Source: Alteromonas pelagimontana (GTDB lineage Bacteria > Pseudomonadota > Gammaproteobacteria > Enterobacterales > Alteromonadaceae). From it: a stretch of DNA of 64,000 bases. The stretch spans positions 1,798,001-1,862,000 of the forward strand of contig NZ_CP052766.1 in assembly GCF_002499975.2 (NCBI RefSeq). Direction: 5' to 3'. The notes under the pieces were generated by a model. That model was not told where the DNA came from, did no database searches, and saw nothing but the letters and a program-made list of their open reading frames with translations. Positions 27,959 through 37,443 of this stretch are shown one piece after another; the first letter of the stretch is position 1, and each line of letters opens with the position of its first letter. The translations under genes and the position numbers were made by a program.

Positions 27959-29320
27959 TTAACTTTTCTTTTGTGGTCGTGACCAGTTTATTATATTGCG
28001 CTGTTTACTGCGTGCGACAGAAAGCGTTGCCTCCTGAACATCCGAGGTAATGGTGGAACCTGCTCCTACCGTCGCCCCTTTACCAATATTAACTGGTGCA
28101 ACCAATGCGGAATTAGAGCCGATAAAGGCATTGTCGCCGATGACAGTTTTAAACTTGTTTACGCCATCGTAGTTGCAGGTAATAGTACCCGCACCGATAT
28201 TAGCGCCAGCCCCGACGTCGGCATCGCCAAGGTAAGTAAGATGATTGGCCTTTGCGCCTTCACCGAGCACTGTTTTCTTCATCTCGACAAAGTTGCCGAC
28301 TTTCGATTTAGCGCGCATAACGGCGCCAGGACGTAATCTGGCAAAAGGACCAACGGTACAGTTAACCCCAACCTGAGCGCCTTCAATAATTGAATTTGCC
28401 TCTATCACTGCACCGTCGGCAATGTCACAGTCGATTAGTATGCAGTTAGCGCCAATGCGCACGTTGTCGCCTAAGCTGACATTGCCTTGCATGACGACGT
28501 TGATATCCACAAACACATCCTGGCCTGCTTTCACCGTACCACGAATATCCAGGCGCAGAGGATCAGCCAAAGTAACACCTTCCAGCATCAACGCTTTAGC
28601 CTGACGCGCCTGCAATGCTCGCTCAATGTTGGCTAACTGTACGCGATTATTGATGCCTTCCACTTCAATGGCCGAATCGGGCTGGGCCGCACGAATGGTC
28701 TTACCTTCACTGGCAGCCATGGCGATGACGTCGGTTAGATAATATTCGCCCTGCGCGTTATTGTTGCTTAAGTTACCTAGCCAGGCTTTTAACGCGGCGC
28801 CGTTCATCATCATCATGCCGGTATTGATTTCACGTATTGCCCGCTGCGCCTCTGTGGCATCTTTATGCTCAACGATCGCGGTAATATTGTCGTCAGTGCG
28901 TATGATTCTGCCCATGCCAGTAGGATCGTCCAGTTCCACCGTTAGCAGGGCCAGATCGCTTTGCGCCTTCACGTCCACCAGCCGTTGTAATGTTTGCTGC
29001 TGAATTAACGGCGCATCACCAACCAGAATCAGAACATCTTCATCATCTTTAATATGCGGAATGGCCTGCTGTACAGCATGGCCGGTACCCAACTGCTCTT
29101 CCTGTAAACACCAGTTCAGATTTTCGCCGGTGACAGTGGCTTTAAGTTGGTCGCCGCCGTGGCCATAGATCAAGTGAACAGCGGTGGCATCCATCGCTTC
29201 AACAGTATTGATAATACGTTGAACCATGGGAATTCCCCCAACTTTATGTAGCACTTTTGGCAGTGCCGATTTCATGCGGGTGCCTTTACCGGCGGCTAAT
29301 ATTACGACAGAAAAAGCCAT
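27959..29320 (-). CDS. glmU: bifunctional UDP-GlcNAc pyrophosphorylase / GlcN-1-P acetyltransferase
   Basis: GlmU performs the last two steps to UDP-GlcNAc. In 453 residues the N-terminal uridylyltransferase domain shows [28 protein letters not shown] and DAPLI. The C-terminal left-handed beta helix (hexapeptide repeats from about 250) carries the acetyl-CoA/GlcN-1-P site ([33 protein letters not shown]). Length matches E. coli GlmU (456). In many gammaproteobacteria glmU follows the atp operon; here it stands alone with a divergent GGDEF gene upstream, although glmS is only 2 kb away on the same strand. Confidence 0.97.
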   Translation of the reverse strand: MAFSVVILAAGKGTRMKSALPKVLHKVGGIPMVQRIINTVEAMDATAVHLIYGHGGDQLKATVTGENLNWCLQEEQLGTGHAVQQAIPHIKDDEDVLILVGDAPLIQQQTLQRLVDVKAQSDLALLTVELDDPTGMGRIIRTDDNITAIVEHKDATEAQRAIREINTGMMMMNGAALKAWLGNLSNNNAQGEYYLTDVIAMAASEGKTIRAAQPDSAIEVEGINNRVQLANIERALQARQAKALMLEGVTLADPLRLDIRGTVKAGQDVFVDINVVMQGNVSLGDNVRIGANCILIDCDIADGAVIEANSIIEGAQVGVNCTVGPFARLRPGAVMRAKSKVGNFVEMKKTVLGEGAKANHLTYLGDADVGAGANIGAGTITCNYDGVNKFKTVIGDNAFIGSNSALVAPVNIGKGATVGAGSTITSDVQEATLSVARSKQRNIINWSRPQKKS

Positions 29321-29546
29321 GCAAAATCCTTGTGGTTAATTCGTTATTTCGGTTTTACTGAAAATGTTTGGTCTTAGTGTAACTAACGCTCAATCACAAG
29401 TCAGCGTCTGTTTTATGAATTTCAACGTGCTAAATAGCTGGATCTGCTTATTGCGCCTAGTAGTTCATATCTTGAGCAGGTATAATTTATACTTAATCAA
29501 AGCGTTATATGAGTCTGACTTGTTTGCCAGGGAGTGTGAGTAGTCT

Positions 29547-30968
29547 GTGAACGCCTTCAGGACCCTTCATCGAAGTGTTTTATTGCTTTTTGCAATTGTC
29601 GTTGTTGCCATTGTTACCTTGGTGCACTTTAGTGTATCCACGATAGTGGCGGAACAAAGTCGCGCTCAGCAACAGTCTCTTTCTCCTGCCTTTTCACTTA
29701 TTGTCGAACAGTTAATAAAACCACTTCATACTGCCGAAGTACTGAGCAAATCGCCGGAACTGGTGGACTTAATGGATGCCGAGACCATTGATCCTCAGCA
29801 AATTCATTCAATGTTAAATCGCTTAGGCGAAGATTTTGATTTAGCCTTTTTTATTGCCAGTGAAAAAGCGCGTATGCAATATAATTCCGATGGGCCTGAC
29901 ATTCCTTTAATCAAGAATAAAGTGAACTGGTACTTCAAATATAAAGCGCTTGATAAGCCCGCGGTGACAGATATTGGTAAGTGGGAAAACACGCATTTCT
30001 ACATTGATATAAAAATTTTTAATGATGACGGTGAATTTCTCGGATTTTTTGGCGTTGGGAAAAGCCTTAAAAGCTTCGTCAGTGTGTTTGAATCTTACAA
30101 ACTGCAGTACGGTTACGACTTCTTATTTGTGAATGACGTTGGCGATATAATGCTTTCTTCTGACGCGGACCTGATGGCGGAATCTTCTGACTTCACTAAT
30201 TTATCGGAGCTGCCGTGGTTTGCAACTTTGCCCGATGATGTAAAAGATCAGCGGAATCTGAATAATCGTCTGGTAACAATAAATCAGCAGGAATATCTCG
30301 TAGCGGAAGTAAAACTGAATCAGTTTGACTGGACAGTGTTTTTGTTAAGCCCGCTTGACAAGCGCAAAGCCGATATATCCCACGCCTTTGTAATCAGCGT
30401 TGTGACTTTGCTGGTGGTAGTATTTTCGCTGTTTATGATGATTTACCACTTGCTGCATTATTTTCGCAGAGATCTGAGTCCGGAAGCTGCGGGTCGAAGC
30501 GTAAACCGGTTACTTGATCAAAACCGGATAGAGAAGCAATTTGATGATTTTTTGGCTGCTCATCACTCCGTGAGTATGGTGTTGGTGGGAATAGATAATT
30601 TTGCCTCTATTAACGATACCTACGGCAGAAATACTGGCGACAACGTACTTGATTCTATTGCTGCTTATTTATTTGCCGATAAGCGCAATAAAGACGTACT
30701 AGGGCGCTGGAGCAGCGAAGAGTTTGTAATACTTTTACCTGATACAGGGCCTCACGAAGCGGTGGATATTGCACAAAACTTACGCCACGGCATTGCCACG
30801 CTAGCGGGCCCTTCAAACCATCCTCAATTGCAGCTAACCGGCTCCTTCGGGATCTCTTTTACTGCCAGTCCACGACCAATGAGTGAAGTTGCAGCCAACG
30901 CAGAAGATGCCCTTTACCAAGCCCGCCGGGACGGCAACAACCTGGTGAAAATGCAGCTAATTGAGTGA
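29547..30968 (+). CDS. membrane GGDEF-domain protein with altered SSEEF signature
   Basis: The 473-residue protein starts at a GTG. One membrane helix (about 12-34) is followed by a periplasmic dCACHE/PAS-like sensor domain (about 40-275), a second helix (about 288-312) and a cytoplasmic GGDEF domain (about 340-473). The fold is clear (VGIDNFASINDTYG, GDNVLDSIAAYL, GSFGISFTASP). The active-site loop reads RWSSEEF where RWGGEEF is expected, so both glycines that cradle the GTP phosphate are Ser. Variants with one Ser can be active, but two make cyclase activity doubtful. It may act as a GTP- or c-di-GMP-responsive sensor. No EAL domain and no RxxD inhibitory site are evident. Confidence 0.8.
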   Translation: MNAFRTLHRSVLLLFAIVVVAIVTLVHFSVSTIVAEQSRAQQQSLSPAFSLIVEQLIKPLHTAEVLSKSPELVDLMDAETIDPQQIHSMLNRLGEDFDLAFFIASEKARMQYNSDGPDIPLIKNKVNWYFKYKALDKPAVTDIGKWENTHFYIDIKIFNDDGEFLGFFGVGKSLKSFVSVFESYKLQYGYDFLFVNDVGDIMLSSDADLMAESSDFTNLSELPWFATLPDDVKDQRNLNNRLVTINQQEYLVAEVKLNQFDWTVFLLSPLDKRKADISHAFVISVVTLLVVVFSLFMMIYHLLHYFRRDLSPEAAGRSVNRLLDQNRIEKQFDDFLAAHHSVSMVLVGIDNFASINDTYGRNTGDNVLDSIAAYLFADKRNKDVLGRWSSEEFVILLPDTGPHEAVDIAQNLRHGIATLAGPSNHPQLQLTGSFGISFTASPRPMSEVAANAEDALYQARRDGNNLVKMQLIE

Positions 30969-31027
30969 CAATAGAAGCAACATCAAGGCCTTTCCCGACA
31001 ATTCGTAGTGTTTAGCCTAAGCCATGC

Positions 31028-31921
31028 CTAAGGTTGTCCGGTAATGGCTTTACGTCGGGCAAACTTAGCGGTGATCCTCGTTGTCAGTGCCACCCCTGTT
31101 AAAATAAGCACGCCGCCTAGCATCGATTGGAACGACAGTATTTCATTGAGAAACATCAACCCCCAGCCAATACCAAATAATGGCACCAGATATGCTACGG
31201 TTATGGCTTTCGCCGGACCAATATTGGCAATTAAATTAAAGTACAAAATGTAGGCAATACCGGTACCACCAAGCGCTAGCGCAATCGCATTCATCCACGC
31301 GCCGCTAGAAGGCATAGCTTCAGGCCAGGTCACCAATGCAAAGGGAAGCAGCATGATAGCAGCAAATGCCTGACTTCCTGTTGCAACAGCCAGAGGCTTT
31401 ACGTTGTGTAGCCAGCGCTTCATCATGCAAGCAGCAAGGCCATAACAAAAGGTTGCCAATAGCGCCGAAAGTATCGGCAGAAAAGTCACGTCACCGCCGC
31501 CTACTTTCTGCACGCTAATGGTAGCCACGCCGGTAAACCCGATGATCAACCCTACAATGGCGACATTGTTCAGTTTATCTTTCAGCCATGCAAAGGCAAT
31601 GACAGCACCAAACATGGGCGCGGTGGCGTTGAGAATGGCATTAACGCCGGCTTCAAGGTACAGGCTGCTGAAGTTAAACAGCACAAAAGGCACGGCAGTA
31701 TTAACTCCACCGATTACTGCGATAGCTTTCCAATGCCGTTGTAGGTCGCTCCAGGCTGTTGCCATCATTAAAAATGGGATCAATACCAGAGTGGCGAGTA
31801 CCGTTCTCACCTCCACCAGCGCGTAGATGCCAAATTCAGGTGCAGCTACACGCATAAAAATGAAAGAGCCACCCCAAATGGCGCCTAATAAGAAAAGTGA
31901 AAACGTGTCTTTGATACTCAT
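31028..31921 (-). CDS. EamA-family (DMT) transporter
   Basis: The 297-residue protein has ten hydrophobic segments in two EamA repeats (FLLGAIWGGSFIFMRVA at the start; second repeat from about 155). Drug/metabolite exporters of this type move amino acids, purines or other metabolites outward, and the substrate cannot be read from sequence. It is the last gene of a three-gene operon with ogt and the Ada-AlkA fusion. The ATG overlaps the ogt stop by 4 bases. Linkage to alkylation repair is probably about transcription only. Confidence 0.85.
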   Translation of the reverse strand: MSIKDTFSLFLLGAIWGGSFIFMRVAAPEFGIYALVEVRTVLATLVLIPFLMMATAWSDLQRHWKAIAVIGGVNTAVPFVLFNFSSLYLEAGVNAILNATAPMFGAVIAFAWLKDKLNNVAIVGLIIGFTGVATISVQKVGGGDVTFLPILSALLATFCYGLAACMMKRWLHNVKPLAVATGSQAFAAIMLLPFALVTWPEAMPSSGAWMNAIALALGGTGIAYILYFNLIANIGPAKAITVAYLVPLFGIGWGLMFLNEILSFQSMLGGVLILTGVALTTRITAKFARRKAITGQP

Positions 31922-32409
31922 GCTGTTACCGGAACTCCTTCTAAATTCAGTAGATACGCCTTTCGCTGCATTCCGCCAGCATAGCCGGTAAGTCTGCCGT
32001 TGCTGCCGATAATCCGATGACAGGGAACAACAATAGCAATAGGGTTGCGACCGTTTGCCATTCCCACCGCACGAGCACCTTTCGGGCGACCGACTTTTTG
32101 CGCGATAATTCCGTAGCTGGCAGTTGTGCCAAATTCAACTTCGCTAAGCGCCCGCCAAACTTGCTGCTGAAAGGGCGTTCCCTGCATAGACAGCGGCAAA
32201 TCGAAACGTTGCAACTTGCCAGCGAAATAGGCTTGTAGCTGCTGGCAAGCTTCTTGTGTCAGTTCGGAAGGTGCCAGGTCGGAAGGTGCCAAGTCGCAAG
32301 ATGTTTGCCCCAGAAAGCGGGGTTCAATAAATCTGACAGCAGTAATTCCATTGTCATCAGCAGTTACGCAAATACTGCCACAGGGACTTTTAATTTTTTG
32401 ATTATACAT
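31918..32409 (-). CDS. ogt: methylated-DNA-[protein]-cysteine S-methyltransferase
   Basis: This 163-residue suicide repair protein removes O6-alkyl groups from guanine (and O4-alkyl from thymine) in DNA. The acceptor Cys lies in IVVPCHRIIGSNGRLTGYAGG, the family signature near residue 130. The winged-helix part has TPFQQQVWRALSEV and GRPKGARAVG. A direct repeat in the N-terminal part encodes APSDLAPSEL. It overlaps the Ada-AlkA gene by 8 bases, so it is co-translated. Its N-terminal domain is that of Ogt rather than Ada. Confidence 0.93.
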   Translation of the reverse strand: MYNQKIKSPCGSICVTADDNGITAVRFIEPRFLGQTSCDLAPSDLAPSELTQEACQQLQAYFAGKLQRFDLPLSMQGTPFQQQVWRALSEVEFGTTASYGIIAQKVGRPKGARAVGMANGRNPIAIVVPCHRIIGSNGRLTGYAGGMQRKAYLLNLEGVPVTA

Positions 32410-33865
32410 TGGAAATTTTCTCTTTTTGTAGCCGATCTGCCAGTTCCCATAACTGCAACGTTAAATAACTGCGCCAGGGGGCCGCGGCTTCAGGTTCTAG
32501 CGCCATTGCGCCAGCCATTCTTTTGGCAATGAGATCCGTGCCCAGATACACATCCGGCAAGCTATGGCCTCGCATCATAATGTAATCTCGCGTCCAGGGC
32601 CCTACGCCTTTTATCGCCAGTATGGCATTTTCAGTTAATGGGGTTTGCGTATCCCACTCAGCCACCGTTGCCGCAAACAGTCGTAACGCTTGTCGGCGCG
32701 CTTGCGGCATTTTTAAAAACTCCAGAGCATGCGCTTCCACGGCAGCCGCTGTGGGAAAGGCGGTGCCAAAAGGTGTGATTTCCCCCAGCTTTGAAACCAG
32801 CAAATTTACTGCATTAATAGCTGCCTTCACCGATACCTGCTGACCCACAATTGCTCTGCAACCGGCTTCAAATTCGCTCCATACGCCGGGCAGTCTTATT
32901 CCCGTTAGTTGTTGAGCAGCAGGAATACCAGCACGGGCGAGCGCCTGTTGAATAATATCCGGATTGGCTTGCACATCCAGCACTCTGGCTACATTTGCCA
33001 TAACATTTCTCACTTGAGACAGATCGGAAATTTCAAGTGAGACATTGAAACGTTGCTGGTCAGGACAGTGCGTGGCTACAACCTTGCCGCTTGCAACGCC
33101 ATAGGTAAATACACGCGCATAAGCAGAGGATGAAATTTCCTCTACCCCTGAAATCTGCCGCCTTAGCAGAAAGTCTCTTACAAACGACCAGTCATACGGT
33201 GGCAGATAAGAGAGCTGCAAAGTGACCACCGGAGCACTGGGTTGTACAGCAAGCGGTGAGTGGCTTTTTCGAAGCATTGACGGCGAGAGTTGCCAGTACT
33301 TTTTCATCATATCCTGCAGCCGACGAGGCGACTCGAAACCCGCAGCAACAGCCACACTGGTCACATCAATACGACTTTGCTGCAGCAAGCTTTTTGCAAA
33401 AAGCAGTTGGTGATAAACCTGAATTTGTTTGGGCGAAATCCCGAGGTGCGTAGTCATGAGCTTATGCAGATACCGTACGGAGATACCCAGTCGCTGCGCG
33501 ATAATAGTCACCGGTTGCGGAGGAATAGCGGCAAGTAAGGTTAGCGCACGCTGTACGGTGGTAGTCACACCTAACCATGCAAAAGAGCCTGGTGCACTGT
33601 CCGGCCGACACCGCAAACAGGGGCGGTATCCGTCGCGCATGGCTTCTAATGATAGCCGATAGTACGCAACATTTTTTTCCTGCGGTAGTCGCGCCGGGCA
33701 AATGGGACGACAAAATATACCTGTGGATTTCACTGCCACGAAAAATTTGCCGTCAAAACGGGAATCCCGCGCCAGGCGCGCTTCGCTAAATTGCTTTTGC
33801 TGCGCTTCTGAAATTAATAATTCACCGGTATCCGACATAATTACAGTACCAAAAGGCCAACTCAT
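32402..33865 (-). CDS. Ada zinc/AraC regulator fused to AlkA 3-methyladenine glycosylase
   Basis: The 487-residue protein has three parts. Residues about 15-95 are the Ada N-terminal zinc domain, with the methyl-accepting Cys set CRPICP and CLRCRP. Residues about 100-200 are an AraC-type helix-turn-helix (ITIIAQRLGISVRYLHK). Residues about 210-487 are an AlkA-type glycosylase, with a HhH-GPD motif (AILAIKGVGPWTRDYIMMRG) and a candidate catalytic Asp in YLGTDLIAKRM. It would sense methyl phosphotriesters, activate its own operon and excise 3-methyladenine. The Ada C-terminal methyltransferase is missing but is supplied by ogt next door. The start may be ATG 33865 or ATG 33838 (MSDTG). Confidence 0.92.
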   Translation of the reverse strand: MSWPFGTVIMSDTGELLISEAQQKQFSEARLARDSRFDGKFFVAVKSTGIFCRPICPARLPQEKNVAYYRLSLEAMRDGYRPCLRCRPDSAPGSFAWLGVTTTVQRALTLLAAIPPQPVTIIAQRLGISVRYLHKLMTTHLGISPKQIQVYHQLLFAKSLLQQSRIDVTSVAVAAGFESPRRLQDMMKKYWQLSPSMLRKSHSPLAVQPSAPVVTLQLSYLPPYDWSFVRDFLLRRQISGVEEISSSAYARVFTYGVASGKVVATHCPDQQRFNVSLEISDLSQVRNVMANVARVLDVQANPDIIQQALARAGIPAAQQLTGIRLPGVWSEFEAGCRAIVGQQVSVKAAINAVNLLVSKLGEITPFGTAFPTAAAVEAHALEFLKMPQARRQALRLFAATVAEWDTQTPLTENAILAIKGVGPWTRDYIMMRGHSLPDVYLGTDLIAKRMAGAMALEPEAAAPWRSYLTLQLWELADRLQKEKISNV

Positions 33866-34059
33866 AACGCACAGTTTACGTCATTAATCAGGTGAAGAAG
33901 CGATAAAATCGGCACTCACCTGACAGGAAATCAGCTGGATATTTGCAGGCTACAATTCGCGTGGCAGTTGATTATAACTTTTCCCATACGCATAATACGG
34001 CGAGACGAGAATATGCTTGCCATAAGGAATATGGCAGTAAAATAACTACTGGAGAACCT

Positions 34060-35208
34060 TTGCCGAATTTGATTACCTGCTTTGCAGTCTGGTTTCGGAT
34101 AGTGCTGCCCCTGCTATTGCTATTGGGAATGACGGCATCTGCCAGCGGGGAAGAGTGGCTGTCTGACTACGCCAGACATGTAAGGCAGCAGGCTATCAAG
34201 TATCAGGTGCCTGGTTACGCATTTGTATATTATCAGCAGGGCGAAACCCCAAAGGTTTATGTATACGGTAAAACGCATAGAAACGGTAAAGCTGTTACCG
34301 CCGATACTGTGTTTCGGCTGGCATCCGTTTCTAAATCTTTTACTGCCTTGCTCATGGCCAAGCTGGTAGAAGAAGGTAAGCTTAGCTGGGATACCCCCAT
34401 TGGCACACTAGTTTCTGATATACCGTTCACCGGCCAAGGCATGGATCAGTTGGCACTTAAACATATTGTGGGGCAGTCGAGCGGCTTCATGCCCAATGCC
34501 TACGATAACCTTATTGAAGCTGACTACCCGCTTAACAAAGTGCTACAACAGCTATCCCGGTTGGAGCCAATTTGCGCACCTGGCGATTGTTACACCTACC
34601 AAAACGCTCTATTTGGTGCTATTGAATATTATCTGGTGGGCGAAGGAACATCCTACCATCGCCAGATTCACGATCAGTTATTTGTTCCTTTGGGTATGAA
34701 CACTGCCAGCGCTGGCAAAGGCGGTTTACTTGCCTCCAAAGAATGGGCACGCCCGCACATTGCAATTGCCCGTAACAAGTGGCGTGAAGGCGCAGTGGAA
34801 AGTAATTATTACCGCTTTACACCTGCTGCGGGTGTCAATGCCAGTATCACTGACATGACTATTTATCTTCAGGCGCTGCTAGGCGAGTTTCCTACCATTG
34901 TGCCACCTGAAATTGTCGACACTATTACTACCCCACGAGTCACAACTACTCGAGAAACCTACCGTCGCGGCTGGAGAGAACACTTAAACGATGCTCATTA
35001 CGGACGAGGCTGGCGAATTTACAACTTTGACGGACACACAATTAACTATCACGGCGGCTGGGTAAAAGGTTATCGTGCAGATGTGTCTTTTGCGCCGGAT
35101 TTCCGCTCAGGCTACGTGATGTTGATGAATGCTGAGTCGAATATGATAAACACGACAACTGCAGAATTTTGGGAGCGATACTTTGAACACGCTGCCGAAA
35201 AAAAGTGA
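34060..35208 (+). CDS. secreted class C beta-lactamase-fold serine hydrolase
   Basis: The best start is TTG 34060, which has GGAG 5 bases upstream and opens directly into a signal peptide (WFRIVLPLLLLLGMTASASG). An ATG at 33943 would add 39 residues without a ribosome site. The 382-residue protein carries the SxxK active site in RLASVSKSFTALL and a Tyr motif region (CYTYQNALFGAIEYYL) with YxN. A late HxG in NYHGGWVKGY corresponds to the KTG triad. Such enzymes include esterases, D-aminopeptidases and EstB-like proteins; true beta-lactamase activity is unlikely without AmpC features. The substrate is unknown. Confidence 0.82.
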   Translation: MPNLITCFAVWFRIVLPLLLLLGMTASASGEEWLSDYARHVRQQAIKYQVPGYAFVYYQQGETPKVYVYGKTHRNGKAVTADTVFRLASVSKSFTALLMAKLVEEGKLSWDTPIGTLVSDIPFTGQGMDQLALKHIVGQSSGFMPNAYDNLIEADYPLNKVLQQLSRLEPICAPGDCYTYQNALFGAIEYYLVGEGTSYHRQIHDQLFVPLGMNTASAGKGGLLASKEWARPHIAIARNKWREGAVESNYYRFTPAAGVNASITDMTIYLQALLGEFPTIVPPEIVDTITTPRVTTTRETYRRGWREHLNDAHYGRGWRIYNFDGHTINYHGGWVKGYRADVSFAPDFRSGYVMLMNAESNMINTTTAEFWERYFEHAAEKK

Positions 35209-35227
35209 TCGGCAGCGTGAAGGTGTT

Positions 35228-37144
35228 TTAGGATTGGGTTTTCAGATAGGTATAGCCGCTTAAACAGTTTTCATAGAAATCTGTCCAGCGCACCCCTTCC
35301 CGAGGGTTCATATTGCCGCTGGCAACATGGCGATCAATCAGTCTTTTTACATCAGATGCCATGGCGCGAGGGTTGTATTGCATAATACTCAGCACATCTT
35401 CTACTGAGGAACCTTTCACCACTTCTTCAATATAAAAATCTTGCGGATCATCGTCATAACTGAAGATATGCACTTCGTTCAAACGCCCAAACAAGTTGTG
35501 CATGTCTCCCATTACGTCCTGATAGGCACCGGTGAGAAACAACCCAATGTAATAAGGTTCGTCTTTATGCAACTTGTGCATAGGTAGAATATCGGTGATT
35601 TCACGGCCAATAGTAAACTGATCAATTTTGCCATCGCTGTCGCAGGTAATGTCTACCAGCGAGCAGTTTACATCTGGCTTTTCATTCATTCGCGTAAGCG
35701 GCACCACCGGCAGCAACTGGTCGATTGCCCAGGTATCGGCGGCAGACTGAAACACCGAGAAATTACAAAGATACTGGGACGACAGACTGTAATCCAGCTC
35801 CTGAAGATCTTCAGGCACATATTCCGCATCGGCGTAGTGGGCTTTTAAACGCGTCATTAACTGCCAATACAAGGTTTCAATTTTACCCAACTCTTCCAGC
35901 GTCAGCACCCGCAGTTTAAAGGCATCAACTGCCTGCTCTTTGTACTGTGATGCGTCGTTAAAGACTTCCTGCATATTCATTTGCTGGTCAAAAGTATCTA
36001 CCAATTCACGAATATTCTTTACAAAAAGGTGTTCACCCGCTTTCACACTGGTATCAATTTCGGCGCTGTTTGAACGAATTTCACCTACTACGTCGGTTAT
36101 CACGCAGCTATGGTGTGCAGTAATCGCTCGCCCACTTTCACTGACTAACGTCGGATGCGGCACGCCTTCTAAATCGCAGACTTCTTTCATGCCATAAACC
36201 ACGTCGGCAACGTATTCCTGCATGCTGTAGTTTCGCGAAGACTCATTGGTAGAGTTACTGCCGTCGTAATCTATACCCAGACCGCCGCCAACATCCACAT
36301 ATTCCAGCTCAAAGCCCATTTTATGCAGCTCAGCATAAATTCGAGCGCCTTCGGTCATGGCTTCTTTTACCGCACGAATATCGGTAAGCTGGCTGCCAAT
36401 ATGAAAGTGCAGCAGCTTAAGGCAATGACTTAGTCCTTGCTCTTTCAAATAGCGTGCAGTTTTAATAATTTCTGCAATGGTAAGACCAAATTTAGCACGC
36501 TCGCCGCCAGAGCTTTCCCACTTACCGCGGCCTTTCACCGTCATCTTTGACCGCACGCCAATAATGGGATCAATTCCCAGCTCTTTGGCAATGCGCACCA
36601 GCAAAATCAGCTCAGAGTACTTTTCCACTACAACAACTATTTTACGGCCAAGCTTGCGCCCAAGCAGCGCCAGACGCATAAATTCTTCGTCTTTATAGCC
36701 GTTTAATACCGTCAGCGAATCTTCGTTAATATTCATGGCCAGCACGGTTATCAGTTCCGCTTTTGAACCCGCTTCCAAACCATAGTTAAACGGCGCGCCC
36801 GCATCGACGATTTCTTCTACCACTTCGCGCATCTGGTTTACTTTTACCGGATAGACGCCTTGGTATTTACCCTGATACTCAGCTTCTGCAATTACACTAC
36901 GAAAAGTGGTGTTGAGATTAGCAACCTGCGAACGTAACACATCGTGAAAACGCACCACCACAGGAAACTGCACGCCTTCTTCGCGGATTTCATCAATCAC
37001 CGCTTTGAAGTCAATGCGAATACTGTTGTCAGACGGTACAGGCGTTACCTGCACGTTACCGTTTTCACCAATTTCAAAATAGCCACCACCCCAGCGCGAG
37101 ACGCCATAGAGCTTTTCAGCTTCTTCGATGCTCCAATCAGACAA
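35228..37144 (-). CDS. speA: biosynthetic arginine decarboxylase
   Basis: SpeA is a PLP enzyme that converts arginine to agmatine for putrescine synthesis. The 638-residue protein has the PLP-binding Lys in GVYPVKVNQMREV near residue 100, the glycine-rich phosphate site (YVDVGGGLGIDYDGSN), HFHIGSQL, and the long alpha/beta insertion and C-terminal helical region of the SpeA family. Length is typical (630-660). Agmatine ureohydrolase (speB), often next to it, is not present in this window. It is convergent with the serine hydrolase gene, with stops 20 bases apart. Confidence 0.96.
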   Translation of the reverse strand: MSDWSIEEAEKLYGVSRWGGGYFEIGENGNVQVTPVPSDNSIRIDFKAVIDEIREEGVQFPVVVRFHDVLRSQVANLNTTFRSVIAEAEYQGKYQGVYPVKVNQMREVVEEIVDAGAPFNYGLEAGSKAELITVLAMNINEDSLTVLNGYKDEEFMRLALLGRKLGRKIVVVVEKYSELILLVRIAKELGIDPIIGVRSKMTVKGRGKWESSGGERAKFGLTIAEIIKTARYLKEQGLSHCLKLLHFHIGSQLTDIRAVKEAMTEGARIYAELHKMGFELEYVDVGGGLGIDYDGSNSTNESSRNYSMQEYVADVVYGMKEVCDLEGVPHPTLVSESGRAITAHHSCVITDVVGEIRSNSAEIDTSVKAGEHLFVKNIRELVDTFDQQMNMQEVFNDASQYKEQAVDAFKLRVLTLEELGKIETLYWQLMTRLKAHYADAEYVPEDLQELDYSLSSQYLCNFSVFQSAADTWAIDQLLPVVPLTRMNEKPDVNCSLVDITCDSDGKIDQFTIGREITDILPMHKLHKDEPYYIGLFLTGAYQDVMGDMHNLFGRLNEVHIFSYDDDPQDFYIEEVVKGSSVEDVLSIMQYNPRAMASDVKRLIDRHVASGNMNPREGVRWTDFYENCLSGYTYLKTQS

Positions 37145-37443
37145 TGTTGTTCACCATTTAAAGTTGAATGCCTTGTCAGAGGGACTCACAAGCCATGCAG
37201 TAATAAGTCTAAAATAATAACCGCGTATTATAGTCATCCCATATGACGACGCTATGTAAATTATCGCTTTTTCTACACTTTATCTTAATATTCTTATAAA
37301 CGCTAAAGCCGTTGAGAGTTCACTTTTACCCGCACATCAAGCGCCTGCACAATCTAAAGCTGGTATTTTCCCGTACCCTATGTGTTATAGCGGGTTGTTA
37401 CGCAGAACGCTGTCTTATAAACAGCGATAACAGGAGAACAGCG
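37145..37443. other. divergent promoter region speA/glpK, 299 bp
   Basis: The region separates divergent speA and glpK and is AT-rich around 37210-37310. I see no GlpR-type operator or other repeated motif with confidence and no small gene. Confidence 0.4.
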
